Positions 45,238-57,570 of a stretch of DNA of 64,000 nucleotides are shown here, piece by piece. The first letter of the stretch is position 1; each line of letters begins with the position of its first letter. Made by a program: the position numbers and the translations under genes. A model generated the notes under the pieces. The model did not search any database. It worked only from the letters and a program-made list of their open reading frames with translations, and was not told the DNA's origin. The DNA comes from Halichondria panicea (Eukaryota; Porifera; Demospongiae; Suberitida; Halichondriidae). The DNA is taken from contig NC_087377.1 in the NCBI RefSeq assembly GCF_963675165.1, positions 9,565,122 to 9,629,121 of the forward strand, written 5' to 3'.

Positions 45238-45430
45238 TACCGTATAGCTGGTTATTTTCGAGGATTGACGAAAATTTAGTGCCTCGAAAATACATCCGGT
45301 ATTGAAACCTCTCTATTGTAGGGGTGTGGTCATTTGAACCTCTATCCTCGAAAATAAAATCCTCGAAATGTTTAAAATTGGACAATCTGCAAAAAATTAG
45401 TGCCTCAAAAATAACCCGATATATACGATA
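45238..45430. mobile_element. CCGTATAGC-family MITE, diverged
   Basis: TACCGTATAGCTGGTTATTTTCGAGG at the left and AAATAACCCGATATATACGATA at the right; two CCTCGAAAATA words in between. Confidence 0.6.
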
Positions 45431-45722
45431 TTTTATTTGGACACATACTCACCAAAATAATTAATTGATAAATCGATGACAGTTAAAATAATTTATAGGC
45501 TTCTTTGCCTTTTTTTTTTTATTTTCAGCTTGTTTGTAGGAGACAGATTCCGTTAACATTATGACTGATTAATGACACCTCAATAACAACTTTTAAACAT
45601 TAAAAATCTTTACCTGGTACAAGGAGAGTGTGATGATAAAATTATTATACTTAAAATAATGATGATCCAGTCATAGTTTATTGGTGTAGTGATGTAAGCT
45701 CCAGGTGTCTTGCAAATTCTTA

Positions 45723-46075
45723 TGTTGTAAATTCTCGTTAATTTGGTCACCCTTGAAGTTTGGCCGCAATATATAGCGAGGTGACTGCATGTATTTCAGA
45801 AAATAGCCGTGGCTAAATATAGCGGTCCCTCAGTGCCTCGAATCTAATGACTGATTTTGCCGCTCTTTCTTAAAATTAATGTTTTGTATTTTACAGCTCA
45901 GTAATGTAGAACGCACTTTTTAAATGATGCTCTATTATAATAAATTAAAACTCTATATAGTTTGGGGCAGCCAGAATAATACAGAATAGCAACTGCCAAT
46001 CTGTGCCAAACGAAACGACTGGTGTATCGAGATGACCGTAATTCAGAGAGCTAGATTATCGAAAGTCTACTGTAT
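45723..46075. mobile_element. Tigger/pogo-like MITE, copy 2
   Basis: Matches 38487-38860, including GGTCACCCTTGA, ATAGCGAGGTGACTGCATG, AAATAGCCGTGGCTAAA and the right end TCGAAAGTCTACTGTA. Confidence 0.6.
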
Positions 46076-46677
46076 TACGATGTATATGGATATATAATTA
46101 TGAGATATTTCCTATGTGGCCTGTTATTGACAAGAATTTATGAAAACACATAACTATAAAACCCTTCATGTTTATCATGTTATTCAGACAACAATAATAA
46201 TTATACATTTGCTAAGCAAACTTGAATGTTAGCTTTCAGCAAAATCATAAGAAAATGAATGCAACCATAAACATACGTGCATGCATGCATAACATACGTT
46301 CAATGCATGGCAAATTCCTGATGGAACGAGGAAAGCTATGCAGTATGCACGTTAATTCTTTTCTGCTATTTAAATTCAGAACTTTGAGCCCCAGGTCGTA
46401 AGGAAACCGCTCCTAATATGTAATCATCATCTATATACACTAATTTTTGGGCAGCATGCAGTTATACCTATTACATAATTACACAGTGCATGGCTGCATG
46501 CATGGGTAATTAAATTTTGGTTCAACAACGCTTGAGAATATAGATCGATGTGTATACATTGCAATAGTGGTCTTCAAAAGCTAAATGCTGTAATAATTTA
46601 TTTACAGATGTATATACAAAATGTAGTACGTTAAATGCCTTCCATGCAGACTCTGCTACCACACATAGGGAAAGGGA

Positions 46678-47062
46678 TACTGTATATAACGGGAAAATTT
46701 GACAAATGATTTAATTTGGCGATTTGGCAAATTATACTGAAAATCGCTAAATTTAAAACGACCAAATTAAAGGGAGCAATGATTATGAGTCACGAGTTTA
46801 AAGTTTAAAATTACAATTCTAAGAAAACAGATGAAGGGAAGGTCTTATCATATCCTAAATCTACCACATTATTGTAGAACCGAAAAAATTTGGCGGGTGT
46901 TTTAATTTGGCAAATTTTACTGAAATCGCCAAATTAAAAATTTCCAGTGGACACGTGCGTCATTGCTGTACTATAGCCACGCCTGAGACGCCAAATTAAA
47001 AAGCGCCAAGTTGGTTCAAATGGCTTATTCTCCAAATATAATATACCCCCCAGTTACACGGT
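46678..47062. repeat. Repeat rich in TTTAATTTGGCRATTT words
   Basis: Inverted and direct copies of AATTTGGCGATTT, CGCCAAATTAAA and TTGGCGGGTGTTTTAATTTG, ending near TACACGGTAT. The remnant at 357-490 has the same CGCCAAATTTTCCCGTTATACGG end. Confidence 0.55.
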
Positions 47063-47367
47063 ATATGCACACTGCATGGACATTAGGTCGAACACAATAT
47101 TCTAGGTGCTACATTTGTTCATTAAAGCAAAGGCCGTGAAGGTATACACTTTTCCTAATATTGTCCTGTGCAGGTGTTCGAGACCCACAAATGTAACGTT
47201 TATATCTGTGCTCGCAAGTTGTGTACATTTTTAAGACTAGAGTTTTATACCTATGAACTAGCTTGTAGTGATAATAATATATAGTGCATGAATAACAGGG
47301 AGGATAAAAAAACTGACACTAATTTTACGCTAGCTAAATATCATAATTCATTGTATGTCGCTTGGAG

Positions 47368-50300
47368 CTAATGAAACTGCACATGTCCATAAGCGAGGTT
47401 CCCTTGAGTGTGGGGGTCTGGTTTAATGTCCTCGTATACTGGTCCTCTCCGTTCAAGTGGAGCCTGTAATTGTTGAACATGGCTGTACGCAATGTTTTCT
47501 TGAGCCAGGGGGTCTAATATCTCTTCGTATATCACATGTGGCGGTGAACTCATTTCAGTCCCAGTTAATTTCTCAGACCTCCTGCAATTATGCAAAGGCA
47601 ATCCAATCACATGCTAACAAAAAAGTTGTTGAATTACAATGCTTAAACAAGTATATATAGTCAAATGCGTGGGCAGGAATATGGTCTAATCAGTAAGGCT
47701 TCTGTTGACGAACATGGAGATATAATAATAACAGCTGACAATAATTATACATTGAACACCACGCACAGCAGTGAGGACACTCACAAGTACTTAGTTAACC
47801 ATAGATAAAGGAAGAGAGGGATTGGAAACGAAGTGGTGCACGTGATCATTTAACATTAGTTCTACACAGAGGCCTCAAAAACTATCTCAGGACTATTGTT
47901 TGCCGGGTAACTTGCTCGAAATAATTATGTTTCCTCGAGACATCATCTCCTCAGCAATTTATAATACGCCTATTCTGTGAGCCATGTATGGTACTAGCTA
48001 ATGACTGACCACACCCAGTAGAGACGCTTCAAAGTGGGTATTTTATTGCTATAACGTGTAAACTAGAAGTAAGCTGCACAGAATGAGCACATTTGCTAGT
48101 GGTGTGCAGAAATAGACATCAGCTTGGCTACCTTGAAAGCCACGCCCCTTACAGATAAGGCTGCTTAAAACAGCCTCAATTGAACCGCAGGGAAGAGCAG
48201 ATGTTCATTTTTGAGGGTACTTTCATTTCCAATCCCTCTCTTTCCTTTATCTCTGGCTTAACCAACCAATAAAGCTGATAAAATTAAGGCAACTGCAAAT
48301 GAGACAGATCATAGTTTCCCACCGTGGATGTGTTGTGATTGTTATATGAAATTCATTGATGAAATCGAATGTTTATAATGATATTCATGGTATTGAATAA
48401 TGATCCAGCGAACACATAATTCACAGAAGTCTCTGATTAAAGTACACCCTCATTTGGAGTGCATGGCCTAACTATAATGGCCTAACTATATTATATTCCA
48501 GGGTGTCATACAGGATTTTGAAGTGAGGGGGGGGGGGGCCTAAAAGTTACCATCAACTGTATTTTCAATATACCTTGTTAGTATGTTACATATAATAGCT
48601 GGCAATGCTCAGTTATACAACTATATATATAGTACCTGAATGCAAATTGGGGGGGGGGGGAGGTTGAGCCAGAGGATCCCCCTTCTCCCTGTATGACACT
48701 CTGGCTATATATTCAAGAAACTAAGCACAGCACACGCTAGCTGCTATATGCACTATTCCTCCCCAGATAGGAATACAGAGAGTCTGCAGTTCTTACGTAT
48801 TAACCAGAGAAATATGGCTCTAACAATTTGGTTGGTTAGACATGGGGGAAGAGCTAGTCTGGTAAATGTCTTAAGAGTATAAAATCATGCACTGGTCTCA
48901 CGACTTACTCACCCCTTTGGATCTTCATCTTTGACTGATCCTTCATACTTTTTCTTCTGAGTTTCTATACAGTATACAGTGAAGAGGATTATGATAAAAA
49001 CGTAGTATGGCAGCTTACCTATCTGATTATATAGCGTACCACAGGCGTATAAATAAGAATACCTACCCCCACTCCTAAATATAAGTGAAAGCACTGGGGG
49101 CGCTGATGCCTCGGTGTAGGTACCAAAGCTACATAACATAATAGCTAGCTTTTATACACACATTGATTATAATTGTACATGTTATCATGATGATTTTGCT
49201 GCATGTAGAATCCAAAAAATCACAGGGAAACTCAAGAGTGGGTAATGATCGACGATGATTGGTGTTAAAAACAATCGATGCCAAAAGCTAAAATTAATGG
49301 CTGCAAGTCAGCAGAGCCTTGCAGCTCTCTTCTCACTCTTGAAGCTACCAATAGCTAACTACTGAGTAGCAACACTCCGTGAACAAGTTTTGCTACACAC
49401 TCTTCTGAAAAGGCTGCAATGGTAAGCAAAACGAGGCATAACTCGAGAACGAAGCTTTATTTTGAAAATCCACAAATACGAATCCAAGAAAACATGACTA
49501 TAAGCCTATAGAAACTATTACTAGCACTTTATTGATCAGTGAGAAGCTAGAGAGTAATAGCTAGACAGACAAGCAATTGTATGGGTACACAATGTACCTT
49601 TCTTGTTCTTCACACAGCAGTAGCCTACGAGAATACCAATTCCAAGGCCAAACACGATTATAAGAAGAATGACCAACAGTAGAGTGCCACACTTTCCTAC
49701 GTTGAGTATACACGTACATACTTGATCTGTAGCGATATCAATTGACTTACCTTGTTGAATTCCTTTTACGCATATCCTACAAAAACGAGTGAGCAATATT
49801 CCCACAATGATTCCAATAGTAATGGAGAGGAAAACCGCACTTATACTGACAGCTATAACCCAACTTGGAACTATGTGAAAAGAGAGTACAGTTAACAAGT
49901 AATCTATAATACCGTACAGTGCCTTCAGCTTTGAGAGAAAATTTAACCACAGAGTGAGTAGTTGTACTTAATTGTATCTCAAGATTGGAACATTTCTAAG
50001 AAATTGTGCTGATACCATTGTGTAGGTGAATAAATAAGCTACAACCTTATTTGAAAATATTTCCCCAAAAGTTGTTGTAGTGGGAAATCATTTTAGGTAA
50101 AAATGGGGGTGATCGTATAATATATGTGTAACATGAAATATCTCCGGAACTAAAGTATTTCAGGACAACTTTTTTGTATCAAAAGATAGAACATTTATTA
50201 ACAATTAATGTGCAAAAACAATTAGACCTTAGCCGACAAATTTGCTTGAGTTCCATCGCTAAGCGAAAAGGCACCTAAAATATCCCATAAATGAGTATTA

Positions 50301-53300
50301 ATCAGTACGTGTACTTATGTAAGCTATACGTAACCATGCATGCATATGTTAGCTAAACTATTCAGGAATGTTGTGCCAAAGTTCCATACCTTAGCCGAAA
50401 ACAATTGGTCTTTTCCATCGCTAAGCGGTTGTCCACTATAGAAAAATGTTGGTGTTTTATAAACCACCACATACCCACCACCTTTGGTTGCCATGGAAAT
50501 GTTTTTGGATATGTTTTAGATAATTTGTTCACCAATACAATGGTATCATCATATTTTCTTAGAAATGTTCCAATCTCAAAATATTTACATTATGTACTAA
50601 CACGTACCAAATTGCGTTTATTTACTCTATAGACTAAAGGCACTACTGTATAGCGCTTTATTTTTGAGGAACTAAAATTCGCAAGTGCTCAAAATAAATA
50701 AAACTCTGAACATTTAGAGGTTTTTTTCTTGTTTCTCAGATGCCATGTCCAATCAGATTTGCAATAATGCAATCACACGATGTGACGATGACTAAAACTG
50801 GCCAGCTATTATCTTCTACTTTCGTACAGGTTTAGTGAGATTTGAATTGAACTGAAATAATATTTTTATGATGCATAAGTCAGCAGTGGCGGATCTGATT
50901 CTTGAAAGGGGGGTAGGTTCCAATTAGGCTTGTTCACAATATCCTACTCACATAGTATAGTATATATACCCACTCTACACTCACGTGGTATAGCTTCACA
51001 CCGAGCAACAGTTCCACTCCATTCACCATTGCTCAAACACTCTCTGTATGGAGAGGAGTCCATTGAAAGTCGATGACTGCCATCCATACAGAAGGGTATG
51101 GTGAAGTGTTGGGATCCAGGGACTGTCTCATTGTAGCACAAACGTCCATTAGGGATCGTGATACCACCAACAAAACCATCCAATAAACACACCTCTGAGG
51201 ATTGTAACACACTGTGACTTGACAGATCAGCTACATCACATTCTGTATGTGTGTGATATTATAATCAAAATCAACTTTTAGACTCACCTGAGCGTAAGAT
51301 TCCCATCACGTTAAATGATAGTACTCCTTGGTTGAAGTAAACGGAATAACAATAAGTGAAATTAGGTTGTAGAGATGTCAGGACAACATCCAGAGTATCC
51401 CCAGCCATGCCGTTATTAGCTGATATCAGAGTGTTAGCATCACAGTTAGGTGTTATTCCGTAGATCACTGTCAAACCGGTCAAGCCTCGGAAACCACTGG
51501 TCAGACGAGCGGACACAGTGGCACTCGAACCTACTACAAGAACTGTTAGAGTCACAAATGAAGAGATACTGGCTGGCGCTGCAAAAAAATAGTCAATAGT
51601 TAGTTAATGGATGGACAATATCAAGCCACCTTGGAAGGATGTATTCACTGATTGACCACCTCCAATTCCATTGGACACGGTAACAGTCACAGTGAAATCA
51701 TTGCTGGGACGATTATCACTAGTGAACTCCGTCTGGTACTGACACAGGGTAGCATTGCAGTTGCCTGTGAGAACAACTTGTGGATCACCGACGGTTCGTA
51801 CAGAGTAAGTAACTGCAGGAGACAAGCCAGGAGCAACCTCGACAGGACTCTGCATGCATGTGTATGGAAAAGTGTTAGAGCACTGGCTCACAGCCAAGCA
51901 GGTAATGATACGGTATATACATGAACATGGAAAAGCCTAGTGGAAACTACTTAAACTATTTGAAGGCTATGACGAAGCTTTAAAAAGGGCAGTGGTGCAT
52001 AGTCAGACATAGATTTAGGACTATAAGATCACAGCAGTCAGCAAAAAGAAGCCTAAAATGTTATACAAATAAGGCACCTGACTCTGGGAGTCCTGGACCG
52101 TCATTTGGATCACATGCAGCAGACCAGGCCTGGAGTGTTTAAAGTAGGACACTAGGCTGACATGCAGTGGTACCGGAGTAGGCTCATAGTAGCCAGCAAA
52201 GAACCCTGGAGTCTCTTCCCATGAAAATATCCACGTGGCTGTAATAGTGCGTCGAATTAAAGCTATAGCTCTATGGCCAACGTGCAAATTCAAACTTCTT
52301 TGCTTTTGCTCGCTTTTATTCGACAACGAAGCTTTAACACATCAAAATCTAAACTAATAACTTGCTATGTGAAGCCTACTGTAGAAACTGCGCATGCGCT
52401 TATGGAGTCAAAAGCAGACCTCTATACGCTTATATTCGAGAATGCGCCTATAATACAGTAATTTTTGAGCCTCACCCAATAAGCTACCTATAGCTAGAAA
52501 GTGAGTGAGCTAGAACTAGATCTATATCATGCTATTATCATATAATTATATTATGCTACAGTTTATTGTACATTCATAGAGTAGCAACACTCCATGGATA
52601 AGTTTTTCTACACACTCATTTGAAAATTGAAAAGGCTGCAATGAATTCCGAGTAAGCAAAACTAGAGAACCAAGCATTGTTTTGCAAATCCACGAATGAA
52701 AACATGACTAGAAGCCTATAAAAACTCTTAGTTGCACTTCATTGATCCTTGAGCAGCTGTATAGCAGTCTACACACACACACAAACACACTATCGTATAC
52801 CTCGCTTGCGCATGCGCACCGAGGCATAAAAAGGGTAAAGTCCACCTCATCTAAGTCTCCATTTTCTTAGCATGATCAGACAAGGTAACAGCTTGCCCAA
52901 AGAGTCCTTCCAGATTGATATCACCAGCTATATATAGACTGTACAGCTCATAGATAAACGAACTTAGCTGAATCAATTCTGACTAATTGGAAAAGCTTCA
53001 ATTCGAGTACAAAAAACCTGCAGTTGAGCATCCGCTTAAAATAAAGATACGCTTATAATCGAGTAAGCGCTAATAATCTAGTTTCTACGATACCCATGCT
53101 GTAAACGCACCACTACAGCATCCAGGTGCAGGCTCAGAAATCACAAACAGACAGACAGACAAACCACTATACCTGTGTCCGCCCACGCACCTCGGGTAAT
53201 AATTATACTGAAGAATGCTACCAAGTTAGAGAGATACTTACCACTGTTGGGAAGGTGACAGTGATAGAGTCGAGGCGGTCACCAGAATACACTGCCAGCA

Positions 53301-54903
53301 CACTGACATCACCAGCAGCAGGGGGAGATGGTTCTATGGACAAATGTAATGAGTCACAATGTCACACTCACCCTATAGGTAGCTCTCCCTCACCTGTTAA
53401 GTTTAGCATTACAGGAGTGCTGAAGCTTCCAGTCTGACCACCACACAAGTCATAGTTGGCCCTGACCCTAACAGAGCAGTTCTGTGGAACAGTCCAACCA
53501 GAACAAACTCTTGAAGTGCTGGAACTGACTGAACAAGAGCCTCCACAATCTGAGACGACATCATATGAGAAGGAGGTTCCACAGCTGGTTGACTCCACCC
53601 AAGATACGGTGAATGTGAACACACCACCAGCTGTCACCATCACGTTAGTGGGTGGTGGGGGTGGACCTGTGCATGAGGGTTAAAGGTCTAGACTGTTGTC
53701 ACACTGTGATGCTGCTTACCTGCTACTCGCAAGGTATCACTGCCAATCAGAGTAGTATCATCTCTTGAACACATTACAGTTTGTCCATCCATGTTGGCAC
53801 TGATAGTAACTAACAGTTCTGATGTATAGCAAGGTTCTACTCCACTAGTGTCCACTAAAGTACCATTACCGCTAATAGCCCCACTTGTACAAGTTGCAGC
53901 AGCAGTCCCTCCAGAGTACTGACCATGGAGTAATATCACACTGTTGGCTGGAGGACAATCAAAGGCAGTTCCTGACCACACCGTAACAACTCCACCGACC
54001 ACAGTACAAGTGTAGGTCTCCATATCACCAGGGCAGAAACACAGTCTTCCATTGGGAAGAGTGGGGGGGACTAAGATGTCAGTGGCTCCATCACCTAGAT
54101 TTATGACAGTCTATTAATCAGTCTCCACTGCTTTTATCACATTTACACTATCGTACTTCTTTGAAATAAGGTGGCCTACCGTAAGACCTCGATTTAAGGC
54201 GACCCTCCAAATATGCGACACCCAGGAGCTTCAGCAATTTTCTGACCTCTAAAAGTAGCGACAGCTGCATTGACAATTATTATTTTTTAATGTCGCGTTC
54301 TAAATAGAGGTAAATGTAGCCACTCCCTAGCCTTGATTGTAGCCCACTGGAAAATCAGTGTTTTTAAGCGGCCTGAAATCGAGACAAGTAGACTCTGTAA
54401 AGTTACCTCCAATTAGATGCGACCCTCTAAATATGCGACACCAGGACTTCAATATAATTTTTCAACCTCCAAAAGAAGTGACCTCTGGCTTTGTAATTAT
54501 TAAAAAGTGTCGCTTTAAATCGAGATCTTACGGTGTATGTTTTCGAATGCAGTGCACTAAAAGGAGATTTTTTTTTTACATACAATTCATTTTCTATAAG
54601 TAATTGCTATGTAGGAAAAATATATCATAGGTATGACCATGCAGATATAATTATGACGTACAAAACTTGAACACATGTACATGCACAAAACAAATAAACA
54701 TGGAGTCCAAGCTTACTTGACTTAATAAGCAAAGTCCCCAACAGTATTAAGCAGGTAACAACGATCTGTGAATTGACAAGAGTGAGTCAAGTAGATCTAG
54801 CACTGACATTATTATAGCTATAGATAATTATATCGAGAGACAAAACCTATTTCATAGTATTGGCCAGGTAGTAGATCTACAGGGCCTTTACCTTTGCTCT
54901 CAT
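47368..54903 (-). CDS. Receptor C: Ig/FN3/sushi receptor, two TM exons, ITAM-like tail
   Basis: Twelve exons, reading leftward: 54892-54903, 54717-54765, 53720-54094 (Ig), 53394-53666 (FN3), 53242-53333, 51630-51849, 51288-51578 (FN3-like), 50985-51242 (sushi), 49751-49870 (TM1), 49598-49696 (TM2), 48913-48964, 47368-47581. Sum 2055 nt, 684 aa, no stop. A short first exon (MRAK) joins a signal peptide (IVVTCLILLGTLLI). 21-145 has paired Cys (YTCTVVGG, TVMCSRDD). 146-236 contains FTFTVSWVEST. 438-523 is a sushi module (VCLLDGF, RLCYNE, CLSNGEWSG). TM1 (524-563, WVIAVSISAVFLSITIGIIV) ends in basic TRFCRICVKG, and TM2 (564-596, TLLLVILLIIVFGLGIGILV) ends in KNKK. The tail has four tyrosine boxes: VIYEEI, IAYSHV, PVYEDI, LAYGHV. 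An extra candidate exon (52078-52238) has the same phase as 53242-53333. The donor after 51630 is weak (GTGGCT). Expected cell-surface receptor signalling through tyrosine phosphorylation; ligand unknown. Confidence 0.85.
47799..48256. mobile_element. MITE with CCATAGATAA...GGATTGGAAACG ends
   Basis: CCATAGATAAAGGAAGAGAG then GGATTGGAAACG at the left; CATTTCCAATCCCTCTCTTTC...ATCTCTGG at the right. Same terminal text as the larger pair at 55374 and 57560. Lies in the long penultimate intron of receptor C. Confidence 0.65.
48499..48703. mobile_element. MITE with CAGGGTGTCATACAGG termini
   Basis: Left CAGGGTGTCATACAGG and right CCCTGTATGACACTCTG are inverted; each is followed inside by a long G run or C run. 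In the same intron of receptor C. A fragment of this family is at 26982. Confidence 0.7.
49925..50230. repeat. Dispersed repeat copy 2 (pair with 16985-17290)
   Basis: Same text as 16985-17290 with scattered changes, lying in the intron between the sushi and TM1 exons of receptor C. Confidence 0.7.
52078..52238 (-). CDS. Candidate alternative ectodomain exon of receptor C
   Basis: 161 nt between a good acceptor (CACTATTACAG, minus strand) and a GT donor (CAG|GTGCC). It is open and encodes ATWIFSWEETPGFFAGYY, then EPTPVPLHVSLVSYFKH and more. It starts in phase 1 and ends in phase 0, exactly like the 92-nt exon 53242-53333 and the 86-nt exons in A and B. Its second half aligns loosely with the 92-nt exon (EPSPPAAGDVSVLAVYSG). 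Using it in place of the 92-nt exon would lengthen the protein by 23 residues; using both would break frame. So it may be a mutually exclusive exon. It could also be a decoy. Confidence 0.5.
54177..54537. mobile_element. Tigger-like MITE, complete copy
   Basis: TACCGTAAGACCTCGATTTA at the left and the inverse (TAAATCGAGATCTTACGGT) at the right. Interior AAATATGCGACACC occurs twice. It lies in the intron between the signal-peptide and Ig exons of receptor C. Relative at 40541. Confidence 0.75.
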
Positions 54904-55010
54904 TGCAGATCTAACATAGGGCCAGGCAAAGTAGATTCCAAATTCCTTGTTCTCACCAGCCTCCACCTTGTAGCCTCCTTGGGCTAGCTAGTACAGTATA
55001 ATATGGGGTG

Positions 55011-55215
55011 CCGTTTGTGTCAAAATCCAAAAACAGTCCATGTTATGAAATGGAGTCAACGTTATGAAATGAGTCAACGTTATGAAATGGAGTCGACGTC
55101 ATAAAGGTCGACCTTACAACAGACTCGACGTCATAAAGGTCGATGTTTTATAAAGGGTTTGTCTAAGTTCACCGTGTTTGATGCACTTCCTTCATGTGTA
55201 TGGAACGCCCATGTG
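55011..55215. repeat. Word-array element (GTCAACGTTATGAAATGGA words)
   Basis: Starts GGGTGCCGTTTGTGTCAAAA, like the ends at 8555 and 29960. Then come about three GTCAACGTTATGAAATGGA words and two to three GTCGACGTCATAAAGGTCGA words, and it ends near ATGGAACGCCCAT. Confidence 0.6.
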
Positions 55216-55373
55216 ACCCCACCCCTCCATTAGCTAGCTACTCTTAAGGTTAGGGTATTGTGTTTCGCCCCCGCGATATTTATGGAGTATGAATATCATT
55301 ATCTCTATGTTTTCAGTGTAGCATCAGACAAGTTGTACTGGAGTTTCTTGCGTCAATTTTTAGCATGGATAAA

Positions 55374-57560
55374 CCATAGATAGTGTAGTAAGAGGGATTG
55401 GAAACGGACCGCGATTGTCGGCCAGTCCAGGCTGCGCAGGAAGTTAATTCACTGCACCGGAAGCTAATAATAGTTTCTTCACATCACCTTGGGATGGCAG
55501 CACAGATTACAGAGCAGACAGACAGCACATGAGACCTTGATAAGAGCTAGAGCTAAAGAGCAGTGATGAGCATCGAAGGTATAAGTCCAAAATACCAGTC
55601 TACATTTGTATAGCTAGCTTGCTTGTCCATTTTAATATTTGTCCCTTTTAATACAGAGAAACACTCTACTGAGATTGAGAGAAGCCACTAAGCCTCTGTT
55701 TGTGAAGACGAAGGATTCAAGATATTTAGCAGCTAGTGCCAGCATCATGTAACTGCACTGACTTTGAGCAACAAAGTTGTAGCTATGAATGGATGATTTA
55801 CAAGGGAAATACAATTTAATAGCTATCACTTTAGCATATTGTGTACTCACACTCTTATACCCTTAGCAGGGGCGTAGCTACCATTGTTTCCTGGTTGCCC
55901 AGAAACCCCCCCAGGAGCTGCTGAGAAAATTGGGCAGGGCTCTCCTATAATTGAAATCAAGCAGCCCTGCCCATCTTTTCATGCACGTGGCTGCAAATCA
56001 ATCATCAGAGCTAGCTAGAGATGGCACCATGAAGCGTTTCACTTTGGCTTTGTCTCAGCTAGTCTCAGCTAGCTAGCTACCTCAAATAAAGAAGACCAAG
56101 ACTTAAGTTCTAGTATCAATCCCAGTATTCTCAGACTCAGCTCTAAGCACAACTTTATTCAGGAAGTATAAGTTTAGAACAATCTCAGCCACATGAAACC
56201 TCTCAGGTAAATAACATTTAATTGTGCTCAGCTAGACTAGCAATACACAATTAATTAACACCTGCCTTTTAGTATGTCTATAGCTAGCTAGCTAGCTTCT
56301 CACAAACATGTAAAAAAGTCAATGAGCAGTAGGTGTTGAGCAGTAGGTGTGCCCCAATCAAGAGGGTGTGGCACCTGAAGTGGGCGTGGTCAAAAATTTC
56401 GCGGCGCTACTGCGCCGCTGATTTTTCTAAGGAAACCCCTGTCTCAAAAGTCTGGCTACGCCCCTGCTTAGTGTATATAGTTGATTCGATTCATAATTAT
56501 AATTATGGTTGTTTGATCACACGTAAAAAAAATAATTATGTGCATCAAATAGAAATGTAGTTAAACACTTCGAGAGGGTTCTAGCCGATTTGCTCACTCA
56601 GAAAGGCACTTGCATCAGGGAGGATGAACAGGTCTCCTACCATGTCAATGAATGATTTGACTGCAAAGGGGCGAGGGGAGTTTTAGGTTTACAATACACA
56701 TTGTATATATACGTACCTGACTGTGAACTTCAGTCCTTGTGGCATCACTACAGCATCTTGTTGCAGCCAGTGCACTTAGCTCCTTACGGCTAGAAACCGA
56801 TTTTTCCCAGTGTCCCAGTCGTCCAGGTATTCATTCTCCAACCCTATAGTATATATCACCCATGGGCAAGTAAACAAGACGGTAGTAACATAATAACGTA
56901 TGACCAGTATATACATGTACATACGTCAATTTGTAATTATACATGTAGACTAAACATCACAGCTACTGCCAAAATAAGGCTTTGTTCAGTCAAATGAAGG
57001 TGTCTATTGCACAATATACAGCACTCACTATAATATAAAGGCATTTAGAAATACTCACGACAAATTATATGCCGAAGAGAGGTACGGAAAAGTGGACATA
57101 AATTTAGGTCAATTTGTCATTTTATCACCATGTTGTGAACTTTTCTTAGTACTTAGCAGGGCCAACTCAACACCATTTCATTCCTTACCTAATTCTCTAT
57201 CAACAACATCATCAATCTTTAATATTGCTTGTATAACAAAAAAGATATAGGTACAGAAAGTCATTCCAGTTTGAAAATGCTGCCAATTTCTGATATAGGA
57301 CTGGTAAATAAGGTCCCAATAAATAATAAGTATCTACATGGTAAGAGAGGCTCTAATAAATACTGCTACTAGTTTTAGTGCTTTACCTTTGTCCTAGAAC
57401 AGGAGAAAACCTTGTCTTTGTATCTCTGGACGGGCGTGATTTAGCACTTATAGCTGCGTTACGCGCAGCCTGGATTGTCCACAAGGCCCCAAGTTCATTA
57501 CATTGCATTGATAAGCCCACGTGATCCCGTTTCCAATCCCTCTTACTACACTATCTATGG
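55374..57560. mobile_element. 2.2-kb element bounded by CCATAGATAGTGTAGTAAGA inverted ends
   Basis: CCATAGATAGTGTAGTAAGA then GGGATTGGAAACGG at 55374 is the inverse of 57527-57560. Inside lie the CAGGGGCGTAG MITE (55867-56466) and a possible short terminal exon on the minus strand (56590-56661, VKSFIDMVGDLFILPDAS) with an acceptor but no convincing partner exon. Could be a non-autonomous element of the 47799 family. The ends may instead be two solo copies. Confidence 0.45.
55867..56466. mobile_element. MITE with CAGGGGCGTAG termini and 5-bp duplication
   Basis: CAGGGGCGTAGCTACC at the left and GGCTACGCCCCTG at the right. The direct flank is CTTAG on both sides. Interior has AGCTAGCT tracts and a duplicated GAGCAGTAGGTGT. 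Confidence 0.7.
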
Positions 57561-57570
57561 ATAAACCCGG

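Noticed and set aside
52273-52461. 62-codon plus ORF
   Set aside because: Lies in an intron of receptor C on the opposite strand with no domain.
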